From the NCBI RefSeq assembly GCF_036226465.1, contig NZ_CP108476.1:930001-994000 (forward strand): 64,000 bases of DNA, written 5' to 3'. Of the stretch, positions 16,895 through 25,836 are shown piece by piece. A program made the translations under genes and the position numbers. Within the stretch, counting starts at the first letter, position 1. Each line of letters opens with the position of its first letter. Source of the stretch: Kitasatospora sp. NBC_01250 (GTDB lineage Bacteria > Actinomycetota > Actinomycetes > Streptomycetales > Streptomycetaceae). Under the pieces are notes generated by a model. That model worked only from the letters and a program-made list of their open reading frames with translations, was not told the DNA's origin and ran no database searches.

Positions 16895-19342
16895 TCAGCC
16901 GGTCACGGTCAGCCGGTAGGTCGCGTCGGCGGTGGCGTCGACGGTCAGACACGGGTTGCCCGTCGGGGACGCGGCCGGGACGGTGCGCACCGCCGCGCCC
17001 GTGTGGTCGGTGACGGTCGGCCGCGGTGTGCCGGGCGCGAGCAGCAGGGTCAGGCGCTGGGCCCGGGTGGTGCGGACGGTGGCCGCGGCGAGGCGCCCGC
17101 CTGCCCAGCGGAGGTCGACGGTGCTGCCGCCGCGGGCGCGCAGGCCCTGGACGCGGCCCTGCGGCCAGGCCCGGGGCAGGGCGGGCAGCAGGCGCAGCAC
17201 GCCGTTGTGGCTCTGCAGCAGCATCTCGGCGACCGCGGCGGTCAGGCCGAGGTTGCCGTCGATCTGGAAGAGGTCGGGCGGGTGCAGGCCGAAGAGGTTG
17301 GGGGCGGTGTACTCGGCCGCCAGCCGGCGGACGGCGCGGTGGGCCAGTTCGCCGTCACCGAGGCGGGCGGCCAGCGCGGCGGCCCAGGCCGTGCTCCAGC
17401 CGGTGCTCCCGCCGCCGTGGACACTCCCCAGCCGGCGCTCCAGGGCGAGCCGGGCCGACCGGGCAGCGGACGGGTCGGTGAGCGGGTCGATCGCGCTGCC
17501 GGGGTAGAGGCCGTAGAGGTGGGAGAAGTGGCGGTGCCCCGGGTCCTCCTCGGGCAGGTCGGCCCACCACTCCAGCAGCCGCCCGTCCGGGCCGGTCGCG
17601 GGCGGGCGCAGCCGGGCCCTGGCCGCGTCCAGGCGACCGGCCAGGTCGTGGTCGGTGGCGAGCAGGCGGGCGGCGGCGGCCGTGGTGGCGAGGAGTTCGG
17701 CGGTGAGCCAGTGGTCCATGGCGGCCCCGGCCGAGACGGCGGCCAGCCCGCCGCCGGCATGCGTGCCCTCCGGCAGGCGGAAGTGGTGCTCGGGGGAGGT
17801 CGAGGGGCAGGTGACCAGGTGGCCTTCCCCGTCCTCGGTGAGGAAGTCCAGCAGGAAGCGGGCGGCGCCGCGCATCAGCGGGTAGGCCCGCTCGGCGAGG
17901 AACCGCCGGTCGCCGCCGAACTGGTAGTGCTCCCAGAGGTGGGCGCAGAGCCAGGCGGCGGCCATCGGCCAGTTCGCCCAGGACGGCGAGCCGCAGACCG
18001 GGTTGGTCGCGCGCCACAGGTCGGTGTTGTGGTGCACGGTCCAGCCGTCGGCGCCGTAGTAAGTGTCGGCGGTGCGGGCGCCCGGCTCGGCGAGGTCGGC
18101 GATCAGGTCGAACAGCGGCTGGTGGCAGGTGGGCAGGCCGGTGGTCTCGGCGGGCCAGTAGGCCATCTGGAGGTTGATGTTGGTGGTCCAGTTGGCGTTC
18201 CAGGGCGGGGCGACCTCGGTGTTCCAGATCCCCTGCAGGTTCGCGGGCTGGCCACCGGGCCGCGAGGAGGCGATCAACAGGTAGCGGCCGTAGGCGAACT
18301 GAAGCTGCGTCAGACCGACGTCATCGCCGCCCGCCCGGACGGCGGCGAGCCGCTCGTCGGTGGGCAGGTCGTCGGTGGGCAGGTCGTCGGTGGGCAGGTC
18401 GTCGGCGGGGTCGCCCAGGGTGAGCGTCATCGCGCGGAACAGCCGCCGGTGGTCGGCGATGTGCGCCTCGCGCAGCCGCTCGTAGGGGTGATCGACGGCC
18501 GCGGCCAGCCGCGCCAGGACGTCCTGGTACGGGCCGTCGTCCGGGCCCACGGGGGTCGCGTCGGGCCCGCGGTAGCCGGTGGCGACGGCGACCAGCAGCA
18601 CCGCCCCGTCCGCACCACTGACCGTCAACTCATCGCCTGAGAAATCGACTTGACCGCCGATGGCCAGGACCCGCAGCCCAGCGGCGAATCCCGTGCCCGC
18701 GTCGTCGCGGTAGTGTGCCGGGTCGTCCGCACCGAAGGCCACGTGCGCGGGCGCCCGGCCGGTCACGGCAAGGAGGTCCGGGGTCTCACCGCCGTACCAG
18801 CGGGCGCCGGGGTGCGGGGTGGTGAGGCGGGCGGTGAGGCCGAGCGTGCCGGGCCGCGAGGAGGTGATCCTGGTGACGAACAGGCCGGTCCGGGCGCAGA
18901 CGAAGGACTCCCGCAGCACGTCGGCCCCGTCGACGCGGTAGGAGACGCGGTGGACGGCGGTGTCCAGATCCAGGGCGCGAACGTGATCCTCAACGACCTG
19001 TCCTGAGCGGCCGAAGGCCAGCCGCAGCGTGGCCAGCGGCTGGAAGGCCTCCGTGAACGGGCCCTGCATCCGCTCGGCGAGCCGGTCCGCCTTCGCGTAG
19101 TCGCGCTCCACCAGGACGGCCGTGCGCAGCGCCGCCAACTGGTCGGCCGCGCCCGCCCGGTCGCGCGGCCCTGGGCCGCCGGACCACAGTGTGTCGGCGT
19201 TGAGGTGCACGGTCTCCGCCGCGCCGCCGCCGTACAGCAGCGCGCCGAGCCGCCCGTCGCCCAGCGGCAGCGCCTCCAGGAAGGAGCGGGCCGGGCCGCG
19301 GTACCACAGGCGCTGCTGCCGATGAGCCGGGTCGAGGGTCAT
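16895..19342 (-). CDS. GH95-family glycosidase (alpha-L-fucosidase or alpha-L-galactosidase type)
   Basis: An 815-residue protein of GH95 layout: N-terminal beta-sandwich (begins [20 protein letters not shown]), linker, (alpha/alpha)6 barrel and C-terminal beta domain. In the barrel: PANLQGIWN, then [16 protein letters not shown] holding the paired Asn residues that act through water in this inverting family, [10 protein letters not shown] with the proposed general-acid Glu, and LFQIDGNLG with the activating Asp. No signal peptide is evident, so it should act inside the cell on imported oligosaccharides. It precedes galT and follows the LacI gene on the same strand. A loop near residue 320 contains three copies of DLPTD. 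Confidence 0.93.
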   Translation of the reverse strand: MTLDPAHRQQRLWYRGPARSFLEALPLGDGRLGALLYGGGAAETVHLNADTLWSGGPGPRDRAGAADQLAALRTAVLVERDYAKADRLAERMQGPFTEAFQPLATLRLAFGRSGQVVEDHVRALDLDTAVHRVSYRVDGADVLRESFVCARTGLFVTRITSSRPGTLGLTARLTTPHPGARWYGGETPDLLAVTGRAPAHVAFGADDPAHYRDDAGTGFAAGLRVLAIGGQVDFSGDELTVSGADGAVLLVAVATGYRGPDATPVGPDDGPYQDVLARLAAAVDHPYERLREAHIADHRRLFRAMTLTLGDPADDLPTDDLPTDDLPTDERLAAVRAGGDDVGLTQLQFAYGRYLLIASSRPGGQPANLQGIWNTEVAPPWNANWTTNINLQMAYWPAETTGLPTCHQPLFDLIADLAEPGARTADTYYGADGWTVHHNTDLWRATNPVCGSPSWANWPMAAAWLCAHLWEHYQFGGDRRFLAERAYPLMRGAARFLLDFLTEDGEGHLVTCPSTSPEHHFRLPEGTHAGGGLAAVSAGAAMDHWLTAELLATTAAAARLLATDHDLAGRLDAARARLRPPATGPDGRLLEWWADLPEEDPGHRHFSHLYGLYPGSAIDPLTDPSAARSARLALERRLGSVHGGGSTGWSTAWAAALAARLGDGELAHRAVRRLAAEYTAPNLFGLHPPDLFQIDGNLGLTAAVAEMLLQSHNGVLRLLPALPRAWPQGRVQGLRARGGSTVDLRWAGGRLAAATVRTTRAQRLTLLLAPGTPRPTVTDHTGAAVRTVPAASPTGNPCLTVDATADATYRLTVTG
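18356..18400. repeat. 15-bp tandem repeat, 3 copies, inside the GH95 gene
   Basis: Units at 18356, 18371 and 18386 (GTCGGTGGGCAGGTC on the plus strand), identical, encoding the DLPTD repeats of the GH95 protein. In frame, so length changes would add or remove five residues in a probable surface loop. Confidence 0.9.
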
Positions 19343-19384
19343 AGGGGCTTTCCTGTCGGGGAGTTCGGGTCGCCGGGCAGCCGC

Positions 19385-20389
19385 TCAGACCCCGGGGCAC
19401 GGCCCGGTGCTGTCCCGCACGATGAGCTCGGGCCGCAGCAGCTGCACCGAGTTGGACGGCGTCCCGGTCTTGGTGATGGCCCGCAGCAGCAGCTCGGTCG
19501 CCTGCCGGGCCATCCCCCGCTTGGGGATGGACACGGTGGTCAGCGAGGGCCTGGTCAGCTGCACCTCGGCGTTGTCGTCGTGCCCCACCACCGAGAGGTT
19601 GCCCGGGACCGAGCGCCCGGCGTCGCGGGCGGCCTCCAGGGCGCCGAGGGCGAGCACGTCGTGGGTGGCGAAGAGCGCGGTGACGCCCGGGTCGGCGGCG
19701 AGGGCGGCGCGCGCGGCGGCGAAACCGCCGGCCGGGGTGGGTTCGGGGGCGAGGTGCACGGCGCTGTCGGGGACGGTGAGGCCGTCGGCCGCGAAGGCGC
19801 GCCGGAAGCCGGCGACCCGCACGGTGTGCGCGGGGCTGGCCAGCACGGCGACCCGCTGGTGGCCGAGTTCGCGCAGGTGGCGCCCGGCCAGGTAGCCGGC
19901 CCGCTCGTAGTCGATGGTGACGACCGGGAACTGGTCGGGCGCCTCGGTCTCCCAGGCGCAGAGCACCACCGGGAACCGGGCGTCGGCCAGCAGCGGCAGG
20001 TGGTCGATCAGGTCCTGGTCGCCGGCGATCAGCAGCGCGTCCACCGAGCGGCTGGTCAGCCCGGCCAGGTAGCGCCGGGCCCGCTCGCCGTCGAGGCGGG
20101 TGGTGGCCAGCAGCAGGTGGTAGCCGGCCGCCTCCAGCACGTCCTCGACCTCCTCGACCAGCTCGGCGTAGAAGGAGCCGGCCAGGGTGGGGACGAACAG
20201 GCCCACCGTCATGGTGCTGCCGGTGGCCAGCGAGCGGGCCACCAGGTTCGGGGTGTAGCCCAGTTCGTCGATCGCCGCCCGCACCCGGGCCGCGGTCGTC
20301 GGGCGCACCGCGACCCGTCCGGTGATCACGTTGGAGACGGTCTGCTTCGTGACCCCCGCGCGCTCGGCCACGTCCTGCATCGTCACCAT
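19385..20389 (-). CDS. LacI-family sugar-responsive repressor
   Basis: A 334-residue LacI/GalR regulator. The helix-turn-helix is TMQDVAERAGVTKQTVSNVI, the hinge helix region is PNLVARSLATG, and the remainder is a periplasmic-binding-protein-like effector domain (MTVGLFVPTLAGSFYAEL opens it; VVGHDDNAEVQLTRPSLTTV closes it). The ATG at 20389 is chosen for GAGGG seven bases upstream. It lies upstream of the GH95 gene and galT on the same strand and diverges from the ABC sugar operon. A LacI-type 12-bp palindrome lies 17 bp upstream of its start and a second one before the ABC operon, so auto-repression and control of both directions are likely. Confidence 0.95.
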   Translation of the reverse strand: MVTMQDVAERAGVTKQTVSNVITGRVAVRPTTAARVRAAIDELGYTPNLVARSLATGSTMTVGLFVPTLAGSFYAELVEEVEDVLEAAGYHLLLATTRLDGERARRYLAGLTSRSVDALLIAGDQDLIDHLPLLADARFPVVLCAWETEAPDQFPVVTIDYERAGYLAGRHLRELGHQRVAVLASPAHTVRVAGFRRAFAADGLTVPDSAVHLAPEPTPAGGFAAARAALAADPGVTALFATHDVLALGALEAARDAGRSVPGNLSVVGHDDNAEVQLTRPSLTTVSIPKRGMARQATELLLRAITKTGTPSNSVQLLRPELIVRDSTGPCPGV

Positions 20390-20405
20390 CGATGATCCCT
20401 CGCAT

Positions 20406-20417
20406 TTGACCGGTTAA
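20406..20417. promoter_or_regulatory. LacI-type operator, proximal to the repressor gene
   Basis: TTGACCGGTTAA, a near-perfect palindrome with the central CG typical of LacI/GalR operators. The enclosing GCATTTGACCG recurs in reverse orientation at 20565-20575. Confidence 0.75.
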
Positions 20418-20559
20418 GCAAAGACGCTCGCAAGGTAGCCCCAGCGGTCGGCCACGTCAAGCAAGCTCCTGCGCCCCGCTCTGGTCTCCCCAGCGGCCAC
20501 GTGCGCCTCGATCGTCACGTGTTCGGTTGCTGCGCACTTTTTTGCAACCTCCCTCTTGT

Positions 20560-20571
20560 TTTATCGGTCAA
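20560..20571. promoter_or_regulatory. LacI-type operator, proximal to the ABC sugar operon
   Basis: TTTATCGGTCAA; with its flank CGGTCAAATGC it matches the reverse complement of the site at 20403-20413 over 11 bases. About 100 bp before the lipoprotein start, where it could overlap the promoter. Confidence 0.7.
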
Positions 20572-20668
20572 ATGCGCACTACGTTTCCGACCCAGTCGGC
20601 GACTCCGCGGGACGGGGCCCGCCGGCGGCGGCTCTGCGCGAGTCTCGCGCCTCGGAGAGGACACACTG

Positions 20669-21973
20669 ATGGGCAGAACGACGATGCCGGCCACCCGGGT
20701 GGCCGGTGCGGCCGTGGCGACCGCGCTGGTACTGGGGCTGACGGCCTGCGGCAGTGGCTCGGGCGGCGCAGCGGGCGGCGGCAGCGGGGGCGGCTTCACC
20801 TACTGGTCGATGTGGCGCTCCGACGAGCCGCAGGCGCAGGTGCTGAAGAGCGCGATCGCCGACTTCACCGCGTCCACCGGCATCAAGGTCACCGTCAACT
20901 GGACCGGTCGCGACATCGCCAAGAAGATCGGCCCGGCGATCGCCGCCAACCAGGCGCCCGACCTGTGGGACGAGTCCAACGACGTGGTCTACGGCTCGGT
21001 GGCCGCCGCCGGCCAGGCCCTGGACCTCTCCCCCGTGCTGGCCATGCAGATCCCGGGCGAGAGCGTGCCGGTCTCCGAGGTGGTCCCGGCGAAGTTCCTC
21101 GACGTGCTGCCCAAGGACCCGGCCGGCCAGAACCGCTACCTGATCCCGTACGACGTCGCCACCACCGGCATGTTCTACAACGCCGCCGACCCGGACATCG
21201 CCGCGGCCATGCCGAGCCCGCCCACCGACTGGACCGGGCTGCTCGGCGTCTGCGACGCGCTCAAGGCCAAGGGCAAGTCCTGCGTCGCCACCGAGGGCGA
21301 GGACCCGTGGACCAATGAGCTGTACTTCGACTACCTGCTGAACGCCGCCGGCGTCGACTTCGGCAAACTGTCGGCCGACAAGTCCGGCGCGAGCTGGAAC
21401 GACCCGGCCGTGCTCACGGCGGCGCAGGACGTGGCGCGGCTGGTCAAGGGCGGCTACCTGATCTCCGGCTACGACGCCACCAAGTACCCGGCGCAGGAGA
21501 CCAACTGGGCGAGCGGCAAGGCCGCCTTCTACATGGACGGCAGCTACGTCACCGGCGAGGTCGCCAAACAGATCCCGCCCACCTGGAAGTTCGGCTCGAT
21601 GCTGCCGCCCGGCGCCAAGAGCCCGGACGTCTCGCTGTTCGGCTTCTCGATCCCCAAGCGGGCCAAGAACGCCACCGCCGCCGAGAAGTTCATCGCGTTC
21701 TTCCTGCAGAAGAAGGAGCTGTCGGGCATGGCGACCACCGCGCTCAACCTCACCCCGCGCGCCGACATCCCGGCCCCCGCGGCCCTCGCCGACGCGCAGC
21801 AGCAGCTGAGCGGGCCCAGCGTGCGCCTGGCCTTCGACGGCGTGGCCGGCGACTGGTCGCCCAAGGTCCTCGACCAGAACTACCTGGACCTGTGGCACGG
21901 CAGCATCAGCGCCGAGCAGTTCGTGGCCAAGTGCCGCTCCGCCCAGGCCACGTACTGGCAGACGCAGGGCTGA
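20669..21973 (+). CDS. ABC sugar transporter, solute-binding lipoprotein
   Basis: A 434-residue extracytoplasmic sugar-binding lipoprotein (family 1 type). The signal peptide ends in the lipobox LTAC at about residue 27, followed by a Gly/Ser linker. Mature-protein motifs fit sugar-binding proteins: FTYWSMWRSDEP, then APDLWDESNDVVY, and YMDGSYVTGEVAKQIP near the hinge. The ATG at 20669 is chosen for GGAGAGG eight bases upstream; the frame is open further upstream but has no signal peptide there. It heads the operon with two permeases and lies opposite the LacI gene. The ligand is probably an oligosaccharide related to the GH95 substrate. Confidence 0.95.
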   Translation: MGRTTMPATRVAGAAVATALVLGLTACGSGSGGAAGGGSGGGFTYWSMWRSDEPQAQVLKSAIADFTASTGIKVTVNWTGRDIAKKIGPAIAANQAPDLWDESNDVVYGSVAAAGQALDLSPVLAMQIPGESVPVSEVVPAKFLDVLPKDPAGQNRYLIPYDVATTGMFYNAADPDIAAAMPSPPTDWTGLLGVCDALKAKGKSCVATEGEDPWTNELYFDYLLNAAGVDFGKLSADKSGASWNDPAVLTAAQDVARLVKGGYLISGYDATKYPAQETNWASGKAAFYMDGSYVTGEVAKQIPPTWKFGSMLPPGAKSPDVSLFGFSIPKRAKNATAAEKFIAFFLQKKELSGMATTALNLTPRADIPAPAALADAQQQLSGPSVRLAFDGVAGDWSPKVLDQNYLDLWHGSISAEQFVAKCRSAQATYWQTQG

Positions 21974-21977
21974 GCCG

Positions 21978-22943
21978 GTGACGACCACGATCCAGCACCC
22001 GCCCCGGGCCCCGGGCGCCGGCACCCAGGCCCGCCGCCCGCGGCGCCGCGGCCTCGGCCCCCACGAGCGCCAACAGCGCCGGATGTTCTGGCCGTTCACC
22101 GCCCCCGCACTGATCGCCTACGCGGTGCTCTTCCTCGCCCCGGTCGGCTACGCGGTATGGACCAGCCTCTACAAGTGGGACGGCATGGGCGCCATGCAGT
22201 GGCGCGGCCTGAAGAACTACCAAGTGCTCTTCCAGGACCCGGTGTTCCGCACCTCCCTGGTGAACACGCTGGAGCTGATGTTCGTCGGCGGGGCGATCAC
22301 CTTCCTGATCAGCTTCGTGCTGACCCTGGTGCTGCGGGAGATGAAGGCCCGGCTCTTCGCCCGCTCCGTCCTCTTCTTCCCCTCGCTGGTCAACGGCATG
22401 GTCTTCGGCATCGCGGCCGGCTTCCTCTTCTCGCCCACCGGCCCGGTCAACCAGGCGCTGCACCTGCTCGGGGTGACCACGCCGCCCAAGTGGCTCTCGA
22501 CCGCCGACCTGTTCCCGATGGTGCTGGGCACCGTGATCTGGACGGCCACCGGCTACTACACCTCGATCATCATGGCGGCGGTCGACCAGATCCCCGACTA
22601 CCTCTACGAGGCCGCCGAACTCGACGGCGCGAGTGCCTTCCAGCGCTTCCGCCATGTGACCCTGCCCTGCGCGTGGGACGTGATCTCGGTCTGCGCCGTG
22701 CTGTGGACGGTCAGCTCGGTGAAGATCTTCGAGCTGATCCTGCTCTTCGGCGGCAGCACCAACTCACTCCCACCGGTCGACAGTTGGAACACCGCCCTGT
22801 ACGTGTACGCGGAGGCCTTCCCGCGCGCCACGGTGCCGCGGCTGGGCATGGCGACGGCCGCCGCGGTGGTCACCCTGCTGATGGTCACGCTGGTGACCGT
22901 GGTGCTGCGCCGAGTTCTGCGCCGCGACCCCATCGAGTACTGA
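21978..22943 (+). CDS. ABC sugar transporter permease (MalF-type)
   Basis: A 321-residue permease with a basic cytoplasmic N-terminus and about six transmembrane helices. The ATPase-docking EAA loop reads YEAAELDGASAFQRFRHVTL. The GTG start is four bases after the lipoprotein stop, indicating a tight operon. No ATP-binding subunit is encoded nearby; in streptomycetes such systems normally use the shared ATPase MsiK, which is known biology for the group rather than something visible here. Confidence 0.95.
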   Translation: MTTTIQHPPRAPGAGTQARRPRRRGLGPHERQQRRMFWPFTAPALIAYAVLFLAPVGYAVWTSLYKWDGMGAMQWRGLKNYQVLFQDPVFRTSLVNTLELMFVGGAITFLISFVLTLVLREMKARLFARSVLFFPSLVNGMVFGIAAGFLFSPTGPVNQALHLLGVTTPPKWLSTADLFPMVLGTVIWTATGYYTSIIMAAVDQIPDYLYEAAELDGASAFQRFRHVTLPCAWDVISVCAVLWTVSSVKIFELILLFGGSTNSLPPVDSWNTALYVYAEAFPRATVPRLGMATAAAVVTLLMVTLVTVVLRRVLRRDPIEY

Positions 22944-22978
22944 GCCGATCACCACCCACCCCGACGAAAGGCCACCCC

Positions 22979-23818
22979 GTGCCAAGCAGACGCGGATCAG
23001 CGGCGGTACGCATCGGCACGGCGGTCGTGTGGGCCGTCGTCGCCGCCAACCTGCTGCTGCTCCTGTGGATCTTCCTGACCTCGCTGCGCAGCGGCCCCGA
23101 CATCCTCAAGCACAACTTCGGTCTGCCGACCCTCCCGCGGTTCGGCAACTACGGCACCGCGCTGGGCCAGGGCGGCTTCGCCCGGGCCGCGCTCAACAGC
23201 GTGCTCACCGCCGCCGGCTCCTCGCTGGTGGCCATCGCGCTGGCCGCGCCCTGCGCCTACGCGCTGGCCCGGCGCCGCTCGCGGACCTCCTCCGCGCTGA
23301 CCATGACCTTCGCGCTGGGGCTCGGCGTGCCCGGCCAGGTGCTGGTGGTGCCGCTCTTCGTCGGCCTGGCCAAGGTCGACCTGACCGACAGCGACCTCGG
23401 CCTCGCCCTGGTCTACGTGGGCCTCGCCATGCCCTTCACGGTCTTCCTGCTCACCGGCTTCTTCTCCTCGATCCCCGGGGTGCTGGAGGAGGCGGCCGTA
23501 CTGGACGGCGCCGGGCCGCTGCGCACCTTCCTGCAGGTGGTCCTCCCAGTGGCCCGGGGCGGGCTGATCACCGCGTTCCTGCTGCAGTTCATCACCGGCT
23601 GGAACGAGACCCTCTTCGCCATCGTGCTGACGAGCAGCCAGAGCAAGGTCACCCTCCCGGTGGCGCTCGCCTCGTTCGTCGCCGCACAGCAGTTCAACGG
23701 CCTGGACTACGGCACCATGTTCGCCGGGGTCTGCATCATCCTCGCCCCGATGATCGCGCTCTTCTCCTGGATGGGGACGCGGATCATCCAGGGCATGACG
23801 ACAGGAATCGGCAAGTGA
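22979..23818 (+). CDS. ABC sugar transporter permease (MalG-type)
   Basis: A 279-residue permease with about six helices. The EAA loop reads LEEAAVLDGAGPLRTFLQVV and the helix before it holds the FTVFLLTGFF pattern. The GTG at 22979 is chosen because it directly precedes the first helix and follows a weak GAAAGG; the frame is open upstream but overlaps the previous gene. The stop overlaps the next start (GTGA). Confidence 0.95.
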   Translation: MPSRRGSAAVRIGTAVVWAVVAANLLLLLWIFLTSLRSGPDILKHNFGLPTLPRFGNYGTALGQGGFARAALNSVLTAAGSSLVAIALAAPCAYALARRRSRTSSALTMTFALGLGVPGQVLVVPLFVGLAKVDLTDSDLGLALVYVGLAMPFTVFLLTGFFSSIPGVLEEAAVLDGAGPLRTFLQVVLPVARGGLITAFLLQFITGWNETLFAIVLTSSQSKVTLPVALASFVAAQQFNGLDYGTMFAGVCIILAPMIALFSWMGTRIIQGMTTGIGK

Positions 23819-25701
23819 CCTCCTCCCTGCACACCGGCCTGCTGCGGATCGAGGGGACGGCCGACCCGGTCGCCGGCCTGCTGCCGATCCTGCACGGCCT
23901 GTCCCCCTCCACCGCCGGCGGCGCCGGAGTGGACGAGGAGATGCGCCGCAACCTCGCCTACGGCGCACCGTCCTCGCTGCTGCCCTACACCCGCCAGGGC
24001 GACTACGACCGGGTCCGCGCCGAGCGCGAACTGCCGTGCGTGGTCCTGGCGAACGAGATCCTCACCGCGACCTTCCTGCCCTCGCTGGGCGGCCGGCTCT
24101 GGTCGCTGGTGCACCGGCCGAGCGGTCGCGAACTGCTGCACCGCAACCCGGTCCTGCAGCCCGCCAACCTCGCACTGCGCGACGCCTGGCTGGCCGGCGG
24201 GGTGGAGTGGAACCTCGGCATGACCGGGCACTGGCCGCTGACCTGCGAGCCGCTGCACGCCGTGCGGCTGAACGCGCCGGACGGCACCCCGGTCCTGCGG
24301 ATGTACGCCTTCGAGCGGCTGCGGCGCATCGTGCTGCGGATGGACGCCTGGCTGCCGAGCGGATCGCCGGTGCTGCTCGTCCACGTCCGGCTGCACAATC
24401 CCTCGCCGCAGCCGACCCCGGTCTACTGGTGGTCCAACATCGCCGTCCCCGAGGACGCGGACACCCGCGTGCTGGGCCCGGCCGGGCACGCCTTCCACTG
24501 CGACTACGTCAGCGACCTGACCCGGGTGCCCTTCCCCCAGCTGGACGGCGCCGACCGCAGCTACCCGGGCCGGGTCGCCCGCGCCGCCGACTACTTCCTC
24601 GACATCCCGGACGGCGAGCGCCGCTGGATCGCCGCCCTGGACCGGGACGGCACCGGACTCGTGCAGACCTCCACCGACCGGCTGCGCGGTCGCAAGCTGT
24701 TCTGCTGGGGCACCGCCACCGGCGGCCGGCACTGGCAGGAGTGGCTCTCCGGGCCGGGCACCGGTTACCTGGAGATCCAGGCCGGCCTGGCCCGCACCCA
24801 GCTGGAACACCTGCCGCTGCCCGCCGGGGAGACCTGGTCGTGGACCGAGGCGTACGGCAGGCTCGAAGCCGATCCGGCCGCCGTGCACGGCAGTTGGGAG
24901 CAGGCACGGGCAGCGGCCGGCACGGCACTGGACCGCCTCGTGCCGCCGTCCGCGCTGGCGGAGGCGCTGACCGCGGCGGACGGCTTCGGCGAGCCCGTGG
25001 AACAGCTGTCCGACGGCTCGGGCTGGGCGGCCCTGGAGACCGAAGCGGGCGAGCTGCCCGCCTCCCGGCAGCTGCCCTTCGGTGCGCCCGGCGCCGAGCA
25101 GCAGCCCTGGCGCCGACTGCTCGCCACCGGGACCCTGCCGGTCAGCGACCCGCCCGCCGCCCCCGTCACCGGAGCCCACTGGCGCCGCCGCCTTGAGGAC
25201 CACGCGCCGGACTGGCACGCCCTCTACCACCTCGGCCTGCTGCGCCTGGCCGACGGCGAAGCCGACGCCGCCCGGCAGGCATTCAAGCGCTCACTGGGCG
25301 AACGGCGGACCTGCTGGGCACTGCGCGCGCTGGCGCAGCTGGCCCCCGACCCGCAGGAGGCCGCCGACCTGATGGCCGAGGCCCACCAACTGCGGCCCGG
25401 CTTGCGGGAGCTGACCATCGAGGTGCTCGACACGCTGCTCGCGGCCGACCGCGTGCGAACGGCCCTCGCCCTCATCGAGGCACTGCCCGCCGCCACCCGC
25501 GCGCACGGCCGGATCCGGCTGGCCGAGGCCACCGCCGCCCACGCCGCCGGTGACGACGACCGGGTGCGCCGGCTGCTGGCCGAGGGCATCCGGGTGGACA
25601 ACATGCGCGAGGGCGAGGTGTCCCTGGACACCCTGTGGCTCGCCGTCCACCCCGGCGAACCGGTACCGCCGCAGTACGACTTCCGCATGTCGGCGGGCTG
25701 A
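23815..25701 (+). CDS. DUF5107 domain protein with C-terminal TPR-like region
   Basis: A 628-residue protein. Residues about 55-370 match DUF5107, a beta-rich galactose-mutarotase-like fold often found with sugar operons: PSLGGRLWSLVHRPSGRELLHRN, VEWNLGMTGHWPLT and YWWSNIAVPEDADTRV. Residues about 460-620 are helical repeats of TPR character (HALYHLGLLRLADGEADAA). The GTG start overlaps the permease stop by four bases, so it is part of the ABC operon. No signal peptide, so cytoplasmic. The fold suggests sugar binding, epimerisation or hydrolysis; the catalytic function is not known. Confidence 0.85.
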   Translation: MTSSLHTGLLRIEGTADPVAGLLPILHGLSPSTAGGAGVDEEMRRNLAYGAPSSLLPYTRQGDYDRVRAERELPCVVLANEILTATFLPSLGGRLWSLVHRPSGRELLHRNPVLQPANLALRDAWLAGGVEWNLGMTGHWPLTCEPLHAVRLNAPDGTPVLRMYAFERLRRIVLRMDAWLPSGSPVLLVHVRLHNPSPQPTPVYWWSNIAVPEDADTRVLGPAGHAFHCDYVSDLTRVPFPQLDGADRSYPGRVARAADYFLDIPDGERRWIAALDRDGTGLVQTSTDRLRGRKLFCWGTATGGRHWQEWLSGPGTGYLEIQAGLARTQLEHLPLPAGETWSWTEAYGRLEADPAAVHGSWEQARAAAGTALDRLVPPSALAEALTAADGFGEPVEQLSDGSGWAALETEAGELPASRQLPFGAPGAEQQPWRRLLATGTLPVSDPPAAPVTGAHWRRRLEDHAPDWHALYHLGLLRLADGEADAARQAFKRSLGERRTCWALRALAQLAPDPQEAADLMAEAHQLRPGLRELTIEVLDTLLAADRVRTALALIEALPAATRAHGRIRLAEATAAHAAGDDDRVRRLLAEGIRVDNMREGEVSLDTLWLAVHPGEPVPPQYDFRMSAG

Positions 25702-25836
25702 TCCCGCACCGGACCGCACCACCCTGGGGGGAAGAGCTGGTCGGGACCCCCGTCCCGACCCGACCGGCGTCGGCCTGCGACGCCGGTACACCCGGGGCCC
25801 GCCCCCACGGCGGCCCCGAGAAGACAAGGAGTCACT

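Noticed and set aside
20526..20547. GGTTGC/GCAACC inverted repeat in the LacI divergent promoter
   Set aside because: Only six-base arms with a long spacer; the two LacI-type sites explain the region better.
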